Positions 14,792 to 22,663 of a DNA stretch of 43,290 nt are shown in pieces. The notes under the pieces are model-generated. The model was not told the DNA's origin, ran no database searches, and saw nothing but the letters and a program-made list of their open reading frames with translations. A program made the translations under genes and the position numbers. How positions within the stretch are numbered: the first letter of the stretch is position 1; the number at the start of each line of letters is the position of its first letter. Source of the stretch: Leptospiraceae bacterium (GTDB lineage Bacteria > Spirochaetota > Leptospiria > Leptospirales > Leptospiraceae); NCBI GenBank assembly GCA_027485405.1, contig JAIXRB010000050.1, positions 1 to 43,290 on the forward strand, given 5' to 3'.

Positions 14792-15771
14792 TGGTTTAGG
14801 AATTGTGGGAGTTTTTGGATCTCTCTCTGTAATTCCTTTACAAAAAGATAAATGGAATCAGGAAACATTCCCGTTTGGATGATTTCGTCCATTTGAGCTA
14901 AACAATTTACGAGAGATAGGCGGAATTTTTGTTTATCGTGGTCAACGATCATTCGAAAATAAGTCCCAAGTGCTTTAAACGATCTTTGTAGAGCCTGTAG
15001 ATAAAAACACTCTTTGAATGTTTGGTTCTTACCAAGGCTTTGGGGTTGAAACCAGGCAAGCATTTCTTGGCGAAACTCCCTAGGGAGCGGATAGTACGAG
15101 TCGTACAGTATGCTGGCTAAATCGTATTGTGGAGTGCCCATCCGAGCATCTTGGAAATCGATAAGAGCGATTTGAGAATCAGGAGAGAGCAAAAGATTTC
15201 GGCAATGGAAGTCTCTATGAGCAAAAACTTTAACAGGGTATTTGTCCAAATAACGGCAAGTCTCTTCTAGGAAAATCTCCGCTTCCACAGATAACTTTGT
15301 TTTTAAACCGAAACTGGATTGAAAGAGTTTGAATTTATCAATCGTAAGCTGAACTTCCCAAAGTAGCTTTTCAAAGTCAAAACTACGAGTCTTCACTAGT
15401 TCGGGTGGATCCAGGTTTTGGAATCGCAAGAGCAATGCCAAAACCTCTTTCAATCGACTTTTGTACTCTTCTTTTGGCAAAGAACTAAAATCTTTTATTC
15501 CAGCAAACGATTGATATAGAAGATTGTTTTGTTTTTCAACATGTAGAACTTGGGGAACTACGAATCCTTGCTCATTCAAAAAATGGGAAAGAGTAATGAA
15601 ATCTTCATTTATCTTTTCGTCCAAACAAAGAACTTCTTTGTTAGCCCCAGTTTCGATTAGATAATAACGTCTGGTAGATGCTTCTTCCTGGAGAAATGTG
15701 ACGTTTATTGATTTTCCAAAGCGTGAATGTAGGGAAGATTTTATATCATCGGAAAAAAAATCAGGTATCAT
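14788..15771 (-). CDS. amgK: AmgK-like aminoglycoside-phosphotransferase-fold sugar kinase
   Basis: 327 residues. The catalytic loop VFAHRDFHCRNLLL (HxD....N) and metal-binding LIDFQDARMGTPQYDLASIL are those of the APH/choline-kinase fold, and the DFQDA.MG.p.YDLaSLL form is typical of AmgK. AmgK phosphorylates the anomeric carbon of MurNAc or GlcNAc, giving the substrate of MurU, whose homologue follows with a 4-base overlap. The start also overlaps the kinase gene upstream by 4 bases. The pairing is the main evidence for the specific role; substrate not proven. Confidence 0.78.
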   Translation of the reverse strand: MIPDFFSDDIKSSLHSRFGKSINVTFLQEEASTRRYYLIETGANKEVLCLDEKINEDFITLSHFLNEQGFVVPQVLHVEKQNNLLYQSFAGIKDFSSLPKEEYKSRLKEVLALLLRFQNLDPPELVKTRSFDFEKLLWEVQLTIDKFKLFQSSFGLKTKLSVEAEIFLEETCRYLDKYPVKVFAHRDFHCRNLLLSPDSQIALIDFQDARMGTPQYDLASILYDSYYPLPREFRQEMLAWFQPQSLGKNQTFKECFYLQALQRSFKALGTYFRMIVDHDKQKFRLSLVNCLAQMDEIIQTGMFPDSIYLFVKELQREIQKLPQFLNQ

Positions 15772-17273
15772 GCAAGTTGGTTGAATTTGAAATCAAAACT
15801 ACTTCCCTTTCCAACTTCGGATTGAATGTCTAGTTTGATTTGGTATGTATCCATAATCTGTTTTACAACAAACATTCCCAGACCTGTTCCTCTTCCAAGC
15901 TCTTTTGTGGTAAAGTAAGGTTCAAAAATCTGTTTAAGAGTTTCTTTGGTCATTCCAAGGCCATTGTCTTTGATGATCAAGTGAGGCAGTCTATCTTGAA
16001 TTTTGCTTTCAATTTCAATAGTTCCCCTGTTTTGCGTGGCATCACCGGCGTTGATAAGGATGTTTGAAAGCAAAATTGAAAACGGGTCCTGACTCATTCG
16101 AATGTAAATTTTGTGTGGATTTGGTTCCCATTGGATTTTACAATTCTTTAGTTTTGCCGTTGACTTGAAGATTTCCAACACACTGCTGATCGCAGAATTA
16201 AGTTCTAGAGTGCTACTGTCATCTTTCTTGACACGTTCAGACTTTCCCAAATGAAGCAAATTAGCAGTCAATGATTGGAGTTTTTGAGCTTGGTTCATCG
16301 AGACTTTTAGTGCTTTTTCCTTAATCTCCATTGATGCCATGTCTTTCAAAGCCATTTCCAGATAACCTTGGATAGCGGTTAGAGAGTTGTTGATCTCATG
16401 ACCAATGCTTGCGGCCAGTGTCGAAAGAAATGCTCGCCGTTCAGAATCTATCAGTCTTCGAACCATTTCTTTTTTCTGAGTTACGTCTCGAATGATTCCA
16501 GTGAAGAAAATATTTTGATCTAGTTTATAGGCGCATACGGAAACATCTGCAGAAAATTCAGAACCATTGAATTTTTTTAAAGTAACATCATTTAACTGTA
16601 AAGCAGTGTAAGTTGAATGAGCAGTAAATAGACGACTTGTTTCTTTAGTATAAAATCCCACTTTATGTGGAGGGAAGAGCATTTTAATATGATTGCCAAT
16701 TAAATCCAATGGAGACTCAATGCAGAAATTTTCCAAAGCTGATAAGTTAGCTGAAATTATAGTCCCTTCTTTATTAACTGTAATTATAGCATCAGATGTT
16801 GCGTTTAAGATCGCTGAGTTTTGGCGGTTTAAGTCCAGGTTTTGGGATCGAAGAACTTCTTCCATTAAGGCGGATTTTAATAGTTTCTCTTTCTCCACGT
16901 CTTTTTCAAGTTTGTGGGTAAGTGCTTTTCTGATTTGCTCAACTATTTGGTTTCTTTCGAATGGCTTCGAAATATAATCAAATGCTTTGTAGCGAACGGC
17001 GGCTTCTGCCGTTGCCAGGTTTGGGTTTCCAGTGATTAAGATGACAGGTAGATTGGACTGGGTTTCATATACGAACTTAACTAAATCTACTCCATTGAGC
17101 CCGGGCATAAGCACATCAGAGATAACCAAAGAAATGTTTGGGTTTTGTTTGATAATGTCGATGCCGAGGGAGGCGTTTTCGCAAGAGATGACTTGCAAAT
17201 CGAGTTTCTTCAGAATTCTTTCTAAAGCTAGACGAATCTCCTCTTCATCATCAATTACTAATACTGTCTGCAT
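15768..17273 (-). CDS. Receiver-PAS-histidine kinase hybrid
   Basis: 501 residues. Residues 1-120 are a receiver domain: VLVIDDEEEIRLALERILKK, phospho-acceptor D in LVISDVLMPGLNG, T in VILITGNP, K in FDYISKPFERN. A coiled coil leads to a PAS domain (about 150-265, ILNATSDAIITVNKEGTIIS). Then comes HisKA with the phospho-histidine in STLAASIGHEINNSLTAIQG, and HATPase_c with N (ILINAGDAT), DNGLGMT and GRGTGLGMFVVKQ. No membrane segment, so it is cytosolic. An N-terminal receiver suggests it is driven by another kinase, most simply the one encoded just upstream, with which it overlaps by 23 bases. Confidence 0.9.
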   Translation of the reverse strand: MQTVLVIDDEEEIRLALERILKKLDLQVISCENASLGIDIIKQNPNISLVISDVLMPGLNGVDLVKFVYETQSNLPVILITGNPNLATAEAAVRYKAFDYISKPFERNQIVEQIRKALTHKLEKDVEKEKLLKSALMEEVLRSQNLDLNRQNSAILNATSDAIITVNKEGTIISANLSALENFCIESPLDLIGNHIKMLFPPHKVGFYTKETSRLFTAHSTYTALQLNDVTLKKFNGSEFSADVSVCAYKLDQNIFFTGIIRDVTQKKEMVRRLIDSERRAFLSTLAASIGHEINNSLTAIQGYLEMALKDMASMEIKEKALKVSMNQAQKLQSLTANLLHLGKSERVKKDDSSTLELNSAISSVLEIFKSTAKLKNCKIQWEPNPHKIYIRMSQDPFSILLSNILINAGDATQNRGTIEIESKIQDRLPHLIIKDNGLGMTKETLKQIFEPYFTTKELGRGTGLGMFVVKQIMDTYQIKLDIQSEVGKGSSFDFKFNQLA

Positions 17274-19650
17274 CTGGTTCTGTGGCTGGTAAGAAAATTT
17301 CTATTTGAGTTCCTTCGCCTAGTTTAGACTTTATTTCGATAGTTCCCTCGTGGTCACTTATGATTTTTTTGGAAATCGACAAACCTAAGCCTGTACCTTG
17401 TTTTTCCCTCCGAGTCGTAAATAACGGAAGAAAGGCTTTTTTTAGAGTGGCTTCATCCATTCCAGGTCCGTTGTCCGAAACGGCAAACACCACCCAGGGC
17501 TTATTGGCAAATCTTTGGAGAGAAACTCCCACTTCAATTCTAGGTGTTTCGCTTTTTGGTGACATTTCTGAAATAGCGTTCACCGCGTTCACGATGCAAT
17601 TTATTAAAACCTGTTCAATTTCTTGCCATCTGACAAATATTCCTGGTAAGTTGGGCTCTGCGGTTCTTGAGTAGATGATTCCCTTTTTTTTGCAACTTAG
17701 TTCCATCAGTTCACTTGTTCTGACTAGTATAAAGTAAGGTGAAACATAATCTTTCTTTGGGCTCTCAATTCTTCCCAAATCCAAAAGCGACTTCACTAGG
17801 TCACGAATGCGAAGGTTTGCAGATTCAATTTTCTTTAAAAAGTGTTTATGTTCCGTTGGATCAGGGACACCATCATTAATCAATTCATCTAAATTTAAAA
17901 GTGCACTTTGCAAAGGATTGTTGATTTCATGAGCGATACCAGCCGCGATTTCACCAAGACTAGCAAATTTCATAGATTCTGTAAGTTGGCGATTTATTAG
18001 AATGTTTTCAGTGACTTCGGAAAAAATAAGCATTGTAGCATCGGAAAATTCTGAATCTTGACGCATAGGTAAGAAACGAACAGTATAAAACTTCTCTTCT
18101 CCAATTAGCTCAATCGAAAAATCTTTGCTTCGGGCATTTTCGAATGAAGTAACTTGTTTTAAATCTTTTAAAAACTCCTCTTGGATCGCTTTTGGCAAAA
18201 AACTAAAGAGGAATTCTCCAGGCTCAATCGGATTGATTTGAAATAGTAAGAATTTAAAAATAGGTGCAATGTCTAGAACTAGACCATTACGATCTACGAT
18301 TACAATTCCGTAGTTCATGGTAGCAAAGATGTTTCTTAAATTTGCTTCTGATTTTCGAATCTGCAATTCAGCGTTTCGAATTTCAGTTAAATTGAAGAGA
18401 ATTACCATAACTCCCAAAAATTCTCCAAATTCATCGCGGATGACAAAGGATTGCATAATAGCTGGAAAGGGATTAATTGAAGATTTGTTTACTTGGATTT
18501 CGATTCGAGAGGGTTCGGTAAATGCCCGTTCTTCTTCCTGTTTTGACAATCCAAAATGTTCAAAAAGGTTCACATCTTGAGCTTTGCTAAAATCTAGATT
18601 TAAAAGACTAAGTCCGTTGCTATTGGCGTAGTTAATTTTTCCCATTTGATTTAATGAATATACTGGAATAGCGATAGAATCTAACAACTGAATCTGAAAT
18701 CCAAGTTGACGCAAAACAAGCTGTCTTTCTTCTTCGTGTATCCGGGAGTGATTTGCGAAACCGATATCAACCCCTATTTCTGCTAACATAGCGATGTCTT
18801 CCTCAATGAAAGGATTTTCTGCAAAAGAAATGATTTCAATTGCTCCGTACACTGAATTACCCCAAACGATAGGGATGCAAAGGGCGTTTACGATTCCTCC
18901 AGGATTTAAAAAATTACACCATGTTTTGTACTTTTCCGATTCATGCGAATAGCTGAAAAAAGACCCTTTTTCAGAACTGTACATTTCTTTCATTGGAATC
19001 GGTTCTTTGGTAAACTCAAAAAAGTCTTTTGCGATAATGGGAAAATCGGGTAACTTTGGTGTGTCTGAAAAATGGAAAGTTACTTTTTCTTTAGAGTCAA
19101 TGGTTGAACACCAAACAGCCTGAAATTTCCGAGCTTTCTGAAGAGATTGGCAGGTAACGCTCAGGATTTCAGCTAAGGGTTTTTCGAATTCAATCGCAAT
19201 TTTTATCTCTCGCACAGCTTGGAATATGCTCTGGATAAGATTAATTCTAAATTCCAAATTGGATACAGAACTGCGATCTTCAACATATACGGCTAAAGCA
19301 TGATCCTTTTCTTCATTTTGAAGTCGGATGATACTAAAAACAAAATCTATATTTAAAAGCTCTCCATTCTTTTTTTTCATCTGCCAATAGATTTTCTTTT
19401 TTTGCTTCGGCTTCTCTTCGCCAATAGTCTCAATCATTCTCAAAAACAAACCGTTCTGAGGAATGATTTCGCTAAAACTGAGGTGAGCCAATTCCTCTTT
19501 GCTAAATCCTAACATAGATTCGATGCTCGGGTTGGAGACTAAGATTTTTTGGGATTTAGAGTCGACCAGGAGAAAGCCTTCATAAGAAGGTAAAAACAAC
19601 TCTGAGATTAAATCTAAGTCTTGGATTAGCACAACGAAACCTTCAGACAA
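17251..19650 (-). CDS. Multi-PAS/GAF sensor histidine kinase
   Basis: 799 residues. Order: PAS (about 15-130, EGFLLVDSKSQKILVSNPSI), GAF (about 145-300), a second PAS (about 320-430), a third PAS (about 435-550), then HisKA with histidine in SLGEIAAGIAHEINNPLQSA and HATPase_c with N (INCIVNAVNA), DNGPGMD and KQGTGLGLSISKK. No transmembrane helix is evident, so signals are cytosolic or membrane-permeant. The annotated start is TTG 19650; GTG 19632 is an alternative, and the 7-base gap to the divergent hydrolase leaves no separate promoter space, so either the start or the promoter lies in unusual places. It heads an operon with the hybrid kinase, amgK and murU. Confidence 0.88.
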   Translation of the reverse strand: MSEGFVVLIQDLDLISELFLPSYEGFLLVDSKSQKILVSNPSIESMLGFSKEELAHLSFSEIIPQNGLFLRMIETIGEEKPKQKKKIYWQMKKKNGELLNIDFVFSIIRLQNEEKDHALAVYVEDRSSVSNLEFRINLIQSIFQAVREIKIAIEFEKPLAEILSVTCQSLQKARKFQAVWCSTIDSKEKVTFHFSDTPKLPDFPIIAKDFFEFTKEPIPMKEMYSSEKGSFFSYSHESEKYKTWCNFLNPGGIVNALCIPIVWGNSVYGAIEIISFAENPFIEEDIAMLAEIGVDIGFANHSRIHEEERQLVLRQLGFQIQLLDSIAIPVYSLNQMGKINYANSNGLSLLNLDFSKAQDVNLFEHFGLSKQEEERAFTEPSRIEIQVNKSSINPFPAIMQSFVIRDEFGEFLGVMVILFNLTEIRNAELQIRKSEANLRNIFATMNYGIVIVDRNGLVLDIAPIFKFLLFQINPIEPGEFLFSFLPKAIQEEFLKDLKQVTSFENARSKDFSIELIGEEKFYTVRFLPMRQDSEFSDATMLIFSEVTENILINRQLTESMKFASLGEIAAGIAHEINNPLQSALLNLDELINDGVPDPTEHKHFLKKIESANLRIRDLVKSLLDLGRIESPKKDYVSPYFILVRTSELMELSCKKKGIIYSRTAEPNLPGIFVRWQEIEQVLINCIVNAVNAISEMSPKSETPRIEVGVSLQRFANKPWVVFAVSDNGPGMDEATLKKAFLPLFTTRREKQGTGLGLSISKKIISDHEGTIEIKSKLGEGTQIEIFLPATEPDADSISN

Positions 19651-19657
19651 TTTCTCA

Positions 19658-20530
19658 ATGAAACAGATTTTCTATCATTCAATTTATGCGTTCTTTCGTT
19701 ACAAAAGAAAAAAAGCAATGCTCGAAATGGGTGGAGTTCCCCTTTCTTTGATTTTTGGTTCCAGTCGCTTGTTTTACTGGAGATTTGGGCCGGGAACGGA
19801 CAAGAACCCAGTTATTTTTTTACATGGACTCCTCGACGAAGGATTTGGATTTCGAAGGATCATCAAACAGCTTCTCAATTCTGATCATGATTTCTTTGTC
19901 TTTGATCTGCCTGGTTATGGAGAGAGTAGATTGCCTGACTTTCCTTACTTGTTTCAAATCGACGTTTGGGCAGAGCTTCTACTAGGGGCCTTGAGTGATT
20001 TAAAGATCAATTCCTGTTCGATTGTGGGACATAGTATGGGGGGGCTGATTGCCCAACATATGGCTCTTAAAGATCAAAAGAAGATCATTAAAAAATTAAT
20101 CCTCATAGCGCCTGCAAATGCGCCCCATAGCCAAAGAGATGAAATGCGATCCATTTTATTTCCTAAAACGACTTCTGAAATGGATCGATTGATGGGATAC
20201 TTGTACTTTAAAGAAACTCCTACTCCCCCGGTCTGGATTAAAAAAGTTCTGATTTTCATTTGGAATTCAAAGCCCAATCAGTACTTGGAAAAAAACACAT
20301 TACAAAGAGAAGGTGAAATTTTCCTGGGGAAAGCTTCCAAATCAATTTTGATCCCAACTTTGATCATTGCGGCAAAAAATGATGAGATTACTACTTTGGT
20401 CAGTCTCAAAGAATTAAAAAAAATCCTTAAGAACAGCAATCTTGCTATCATAGAAGATGCAAAACATGCAGTTCATTTGGAAAAACCAGAAGAGATAGCA
20501 GTTCTACTAAAAGAATTTCTTGAAATTTAG
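19658..20530 (+). CDS. Alpha/beta-hydrolase
   Basis: 290 residues. Oxyanion region VIFLHGLLDEGFGF, nucleophile elbow SIVGHSMGGLIAQ, acid in IIAAKNDEITT, and histidine in EDAKHAVHLEKPEE form a complete Ser-Asp-His triad. FDLPGYGESRLPDF is the usual loop before the cap. The family covers esterases, lipases and C-C hydrolases, so no substrate can be given. The first 20 residues (MKQIFYHSIYAFFRYKRKKA) are basic and amphipathic; an alternative start is the ATG at 19718. It is divergent from the histidine kinase operon and converges on tlyA. Confidence 0.85.
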   Translation: MKQIFYHSIYAFFRYKRKKAMLEMGGVPLSLIFGSSRLFYWRFGPGTDKNPVIFLHGLLDEGFGFRRIIKQLLNSDHDFFVFDLPGYGESRLPDFPYLFQIDVWAELLLGALSDLKINSCSIVGHSMGGLIAQHMALKDQKKIIKKLILIAPANAPHSQRDEMRSILFPKTTSEMDRLMGYLYFKETPTPPVWIKKVLIFIWNSKPNQYLEKNTLQREGEIFLGKASKSILIPTLIIAAKNDEITTLVSLKELKKILKNSNLAIIEDAKHAVHLEKPEEIAVLLKEFLEI

Positions 20531-20532
20531 CT

Positions 20533-21321
20533 TTAAGAGTTTCGTTTCCAATAGAGAAAAAATTCTCGATTTCCATCTGTTCCTTGGATGGGAGACTCGC
20601 AAATCCCTACCAAACGAAACTGGCTATCGTTCTTCCGTAGTTTTCGCACTAGGTGACAGATTGTCGGTCCAATTTTAGAATGATCTAAAAGAACTCCCCT
20701 GGTTAAAAATTGTGGACTAACTTCAAACTGCGGCTTAAACAAACTAAGGCCAGTCAGAGAAAGTGAGGGATACATTTCAGCTAGCATTTTAATTTTTTCA
20801 AATGCAACAGCAAGCGAGACAAAGCTGAGATCCATAGTTACAAAAACTTGTTTTTCTGCACTTGTCGGAATCTCAGGTTCAAAATCTCTCAAGTGAAGTC
20901 GATCAAATACGATAACCTTTGGATGGTTCGCAATTCTCTGCGCCATTTGTCCATAGCCCACATCCACACAGGTCACTGATTCCGCACCTTTTTCTAAAAG
21001 TACTTCCGTAAATCCACCTGTAGATGATCCCCAGTCCCAGCAGTTCATGCCGACAATGTTTAAATCAGAAAAGTGATCAAAAGCTCCCAAAAGTTTTAAG
21101 GCACCTCTAGAAACGTATTTTTTTATCCTTTCTCGGATGCGTATATTTGATGTTAAAAGAACGAGTTCTCCCCCTTTGGAAACAACTTGATCGTTAACTA
21201 GAACGGAACCCGACATAAGAAGCGCTGTTGCCGCCTTTCTATCAACGATAAGCCCTTTTTGTATCAGAAGATCATCGATTCTAATTTTGTCTTTCGGCAA
21301 TGTATTTTGGAAGCTCCTCAA
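20533..21321 (-). CDS. tlyA: TlyA-family rRNA 2'-O-methyltransferase
   Basis: 262 residues. An N-terminal S4 RNA-binding domain (IRIDDLLIQKGLIVDRKAAT, SGSVLVNDQVVSKGGELV) precedes an FtsJ-like methyltransferase (YVSRGALKLLGAFDHF, the SAM loop WDWGSSTGGFTEVLL, CVDVGYGQM, FVTMDLSFVSL). This is the TlyA architecture; family members methylate cytidines in 16S/23S rRNA, and the 'haemolysin' label is historical. The start at 21321 gives a 41-base overlap with the prenyl synthase; a TTG at 21300 would shorten this to 20. Grouping with a polyprenyl synthase is common in bacteria. Confidence 0.92.
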   Translation of the reverse strand: MRSFQNTLPKDKIRIDDLLIQKGLIVDRKAATALLMSGSVLVNDQVVSKGGELVLLTSNIRIRERIKKYVSRGALKLLGAFDHFSDLNIVGMNCWDWGSSTGGFTEVLLEKGAESVTCVDVGYGQMAQRIANHPKVIVFDRLHLRDFEPEIPTSAEKQVFVTMDLSFVSLAVAFEKIKMLAEMYPSLSLTGLSLFKPQFEVSPQFLTRGVLLDHSKIGPTICHLVRKLRKNDSQFRLVGICESPIQGTDGNREFFLYWKRNS

Positions 21322-22213
21322 AAAATGATTTTTCAGGGGAAGAAATCTTTTGGGAAAGAGCTATTGCTTTGTTTTTTGATTCGTCTCTCAATATTCTAGA
21401 TTGATCCATTCCAAAGAGGCTTGGATATGTAAATTTTTTTCCAGAACTGTCTTTTCCTGGAGTCTTGCCTAGCGATTCTTTTGTGCCTTCCACATCTAGT
21501 ATATCGTCTGTTATCTGAAACAACAATCCAATTTCTTTTGAATATTGTTTTAAAACTTCTTCGTTCTCTTGGAAATTGGGTCTGAGTCTGTTTCCTAAAA
21601 GAAAACTAGATGAAATCAAGGCTCCCGTTTTTAGAGAATGAATCAAATTGAGTCTTTCCGGAGTCCAATCTGATGTTTGGTTTGGTAGAGAAAGATCCTC
21701 GTACTGACCCAAAACCATGCCTTTGAATCCTGCACCATCGTGCAAGTAACGCAGACAATCTGAAACCAGAGTTGGATCGGAAGAATCCAAAAGAGATAAA
21801 CAAAAAAAGGCGAAAGAATTCAAAGCATCACCTGCAAGTATAGCTGTAGATTCACCAAACTTTTTATGATTAGTTGGAAGACCCCGTCTAAAATCATCAT
21901 TGTCCATGGAAGGAAGATCATCATGAATTAGAGAATAAGTATGAATGCACTCTATAGAAGCGGCAAGCAAGTATGCGTTTTTTAAAAATGCACTATTGCC
22001 AGTATCTTTTGAGCTGAGAAGGACAAAAATGGGTCGAATCCGCTTGCCACCAGCTTGCAAGCTATAGAGTAAAGAATCGTAAAATCCATTGGCTTGTAAT
22101 ATTGAGAATTGTTGATTTAAGAAAGGAAAAAAAAAGCCATCAAAGGAATCTTTGGTGGCTTTTAAATTCTCTTTAAAATTGGGATTCAAAGTAGGTTTAA
22201 GAGAGGAGCTCAT
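21281..22213 (-). CDS. ispA: Short-chain polyprenyl diphosphate synthase (farnesyl/geranylgeranyl type)
   Basis: ATG 22213 (MSSSLKPTLNPNFKENLKAT) fits the family length (310 residues) and overlaps ndk by only 17 bases; the longer frame from 22348 lies inside ndk. Motifs: GGKRIRPIFVLLSS, first aspartate-rich motif in HTYSLIHDDLPSMDNDDFRR, FGESTAILAGDALNSFAF, and second aspartate-rich motif GLLFQITDDILDVEGTKESL followed by LGKTPGKDSSGKKFTYP. The first motif has the DDxxxxD form of bacterial FPP/GGPP synthases. It makes C15-C20 prenyl diphosphates for quinones and undecaprenyl phosphate. Confidence 0.9.
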   Translation of the reverse strand: MSSSLKPTLNPNFKENLKATKDSFDGFFFPFLNQQFSILQANGFYDSLLYSLQAGGKRIRPIFVLLSSKDTGNSAFLKNAYLLAASIECIHTYSLIHDDLPSMDNDDFRRGLPTNHKKFGESTAILAGDALNSFAFFCLSLLDSSDPTLVSDCLRYLHDGAGFKGMVLGQYEDLSLPNQTSDWTPERLNLIHSLKTGALISSSFLLGNRLRPNFQENEEVLKQYSKEIGLLFQITDDILDVEGTKESLGKTPGKDSSGKKFTYPSLFGMDQSRILRDESKNKAIALSQKISSPEKSFFEELPKYIAERQN

Positions 22214-22613
22214 ACCCTTTGAAAAAGAAAGCGATTTCTTGCAATGCGTTATCAACGGAGTCTGATCCGTGTACTGCGTTTGCCTCTTTACTTTCTGCAA
22301 ATAATGCACGAATGGTTCCCGCTTTTGCTTCTTTTGGGTCAGTCGCACCTATAACGTCTCTCCAATGGAGAACCGCATTGTCTCTTTCTAGAGCCGCGGC
22401 AACGATTGGTCCAGAAGCCATATACCGGCAAAGATCCGAATAAAAAGGACGAGCGGCATGAACTTTGTAAAACTGTTTTGCGTCTTCTAGGCTGAGTTGA
22501 AGCATTTTAAGGCCCAGAATTTTGAAGCCTTCTTTTTCGATTCTTTGTAAAATGTCGCCCACATGATGGTTTTTTACGGCATCAGGTTTTAGCATGATAA
22601 ATGTTCTTTCCAT
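22197..22613 (-). CDS. ndk: Nucleoside diphosphate kinase
   Basis: 138 residues from ATG 22613, the standard Ndk start (MERTFIMLKPDAVKNHHVGD). Active-site histidine lies in ANAVHGSDSVDNA, with upstream YKVHAARPFYSDLCRYMASG and the TDPKEAKAGTIRALF loop. It balances NTP pools by phosphate transfer. The frame open to 22733 is not needed because it would enter the antiporter gene. It is 50 bases after the antiporter stop and overlaps the prenyl synthase. Confidence 0.96.
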   Translation of the reverse strand: MERTFIMLKPDAVKNHHVGDILQRIEKEGFKILGLKMLQLSLEDAKQFYKVHAARPFYSDLCRYMASGPIVAAALERDNAVLHWRDVIGATDPKEAKAGTIRALFAESKEANAVHGSDSVDNALQEIAFFFKGYELLS

Positions 22614-22663
22614 AATAAGACCAGGAGACGCTAAAAAGCTGAAAATGCAATCGAATCTTGAGG

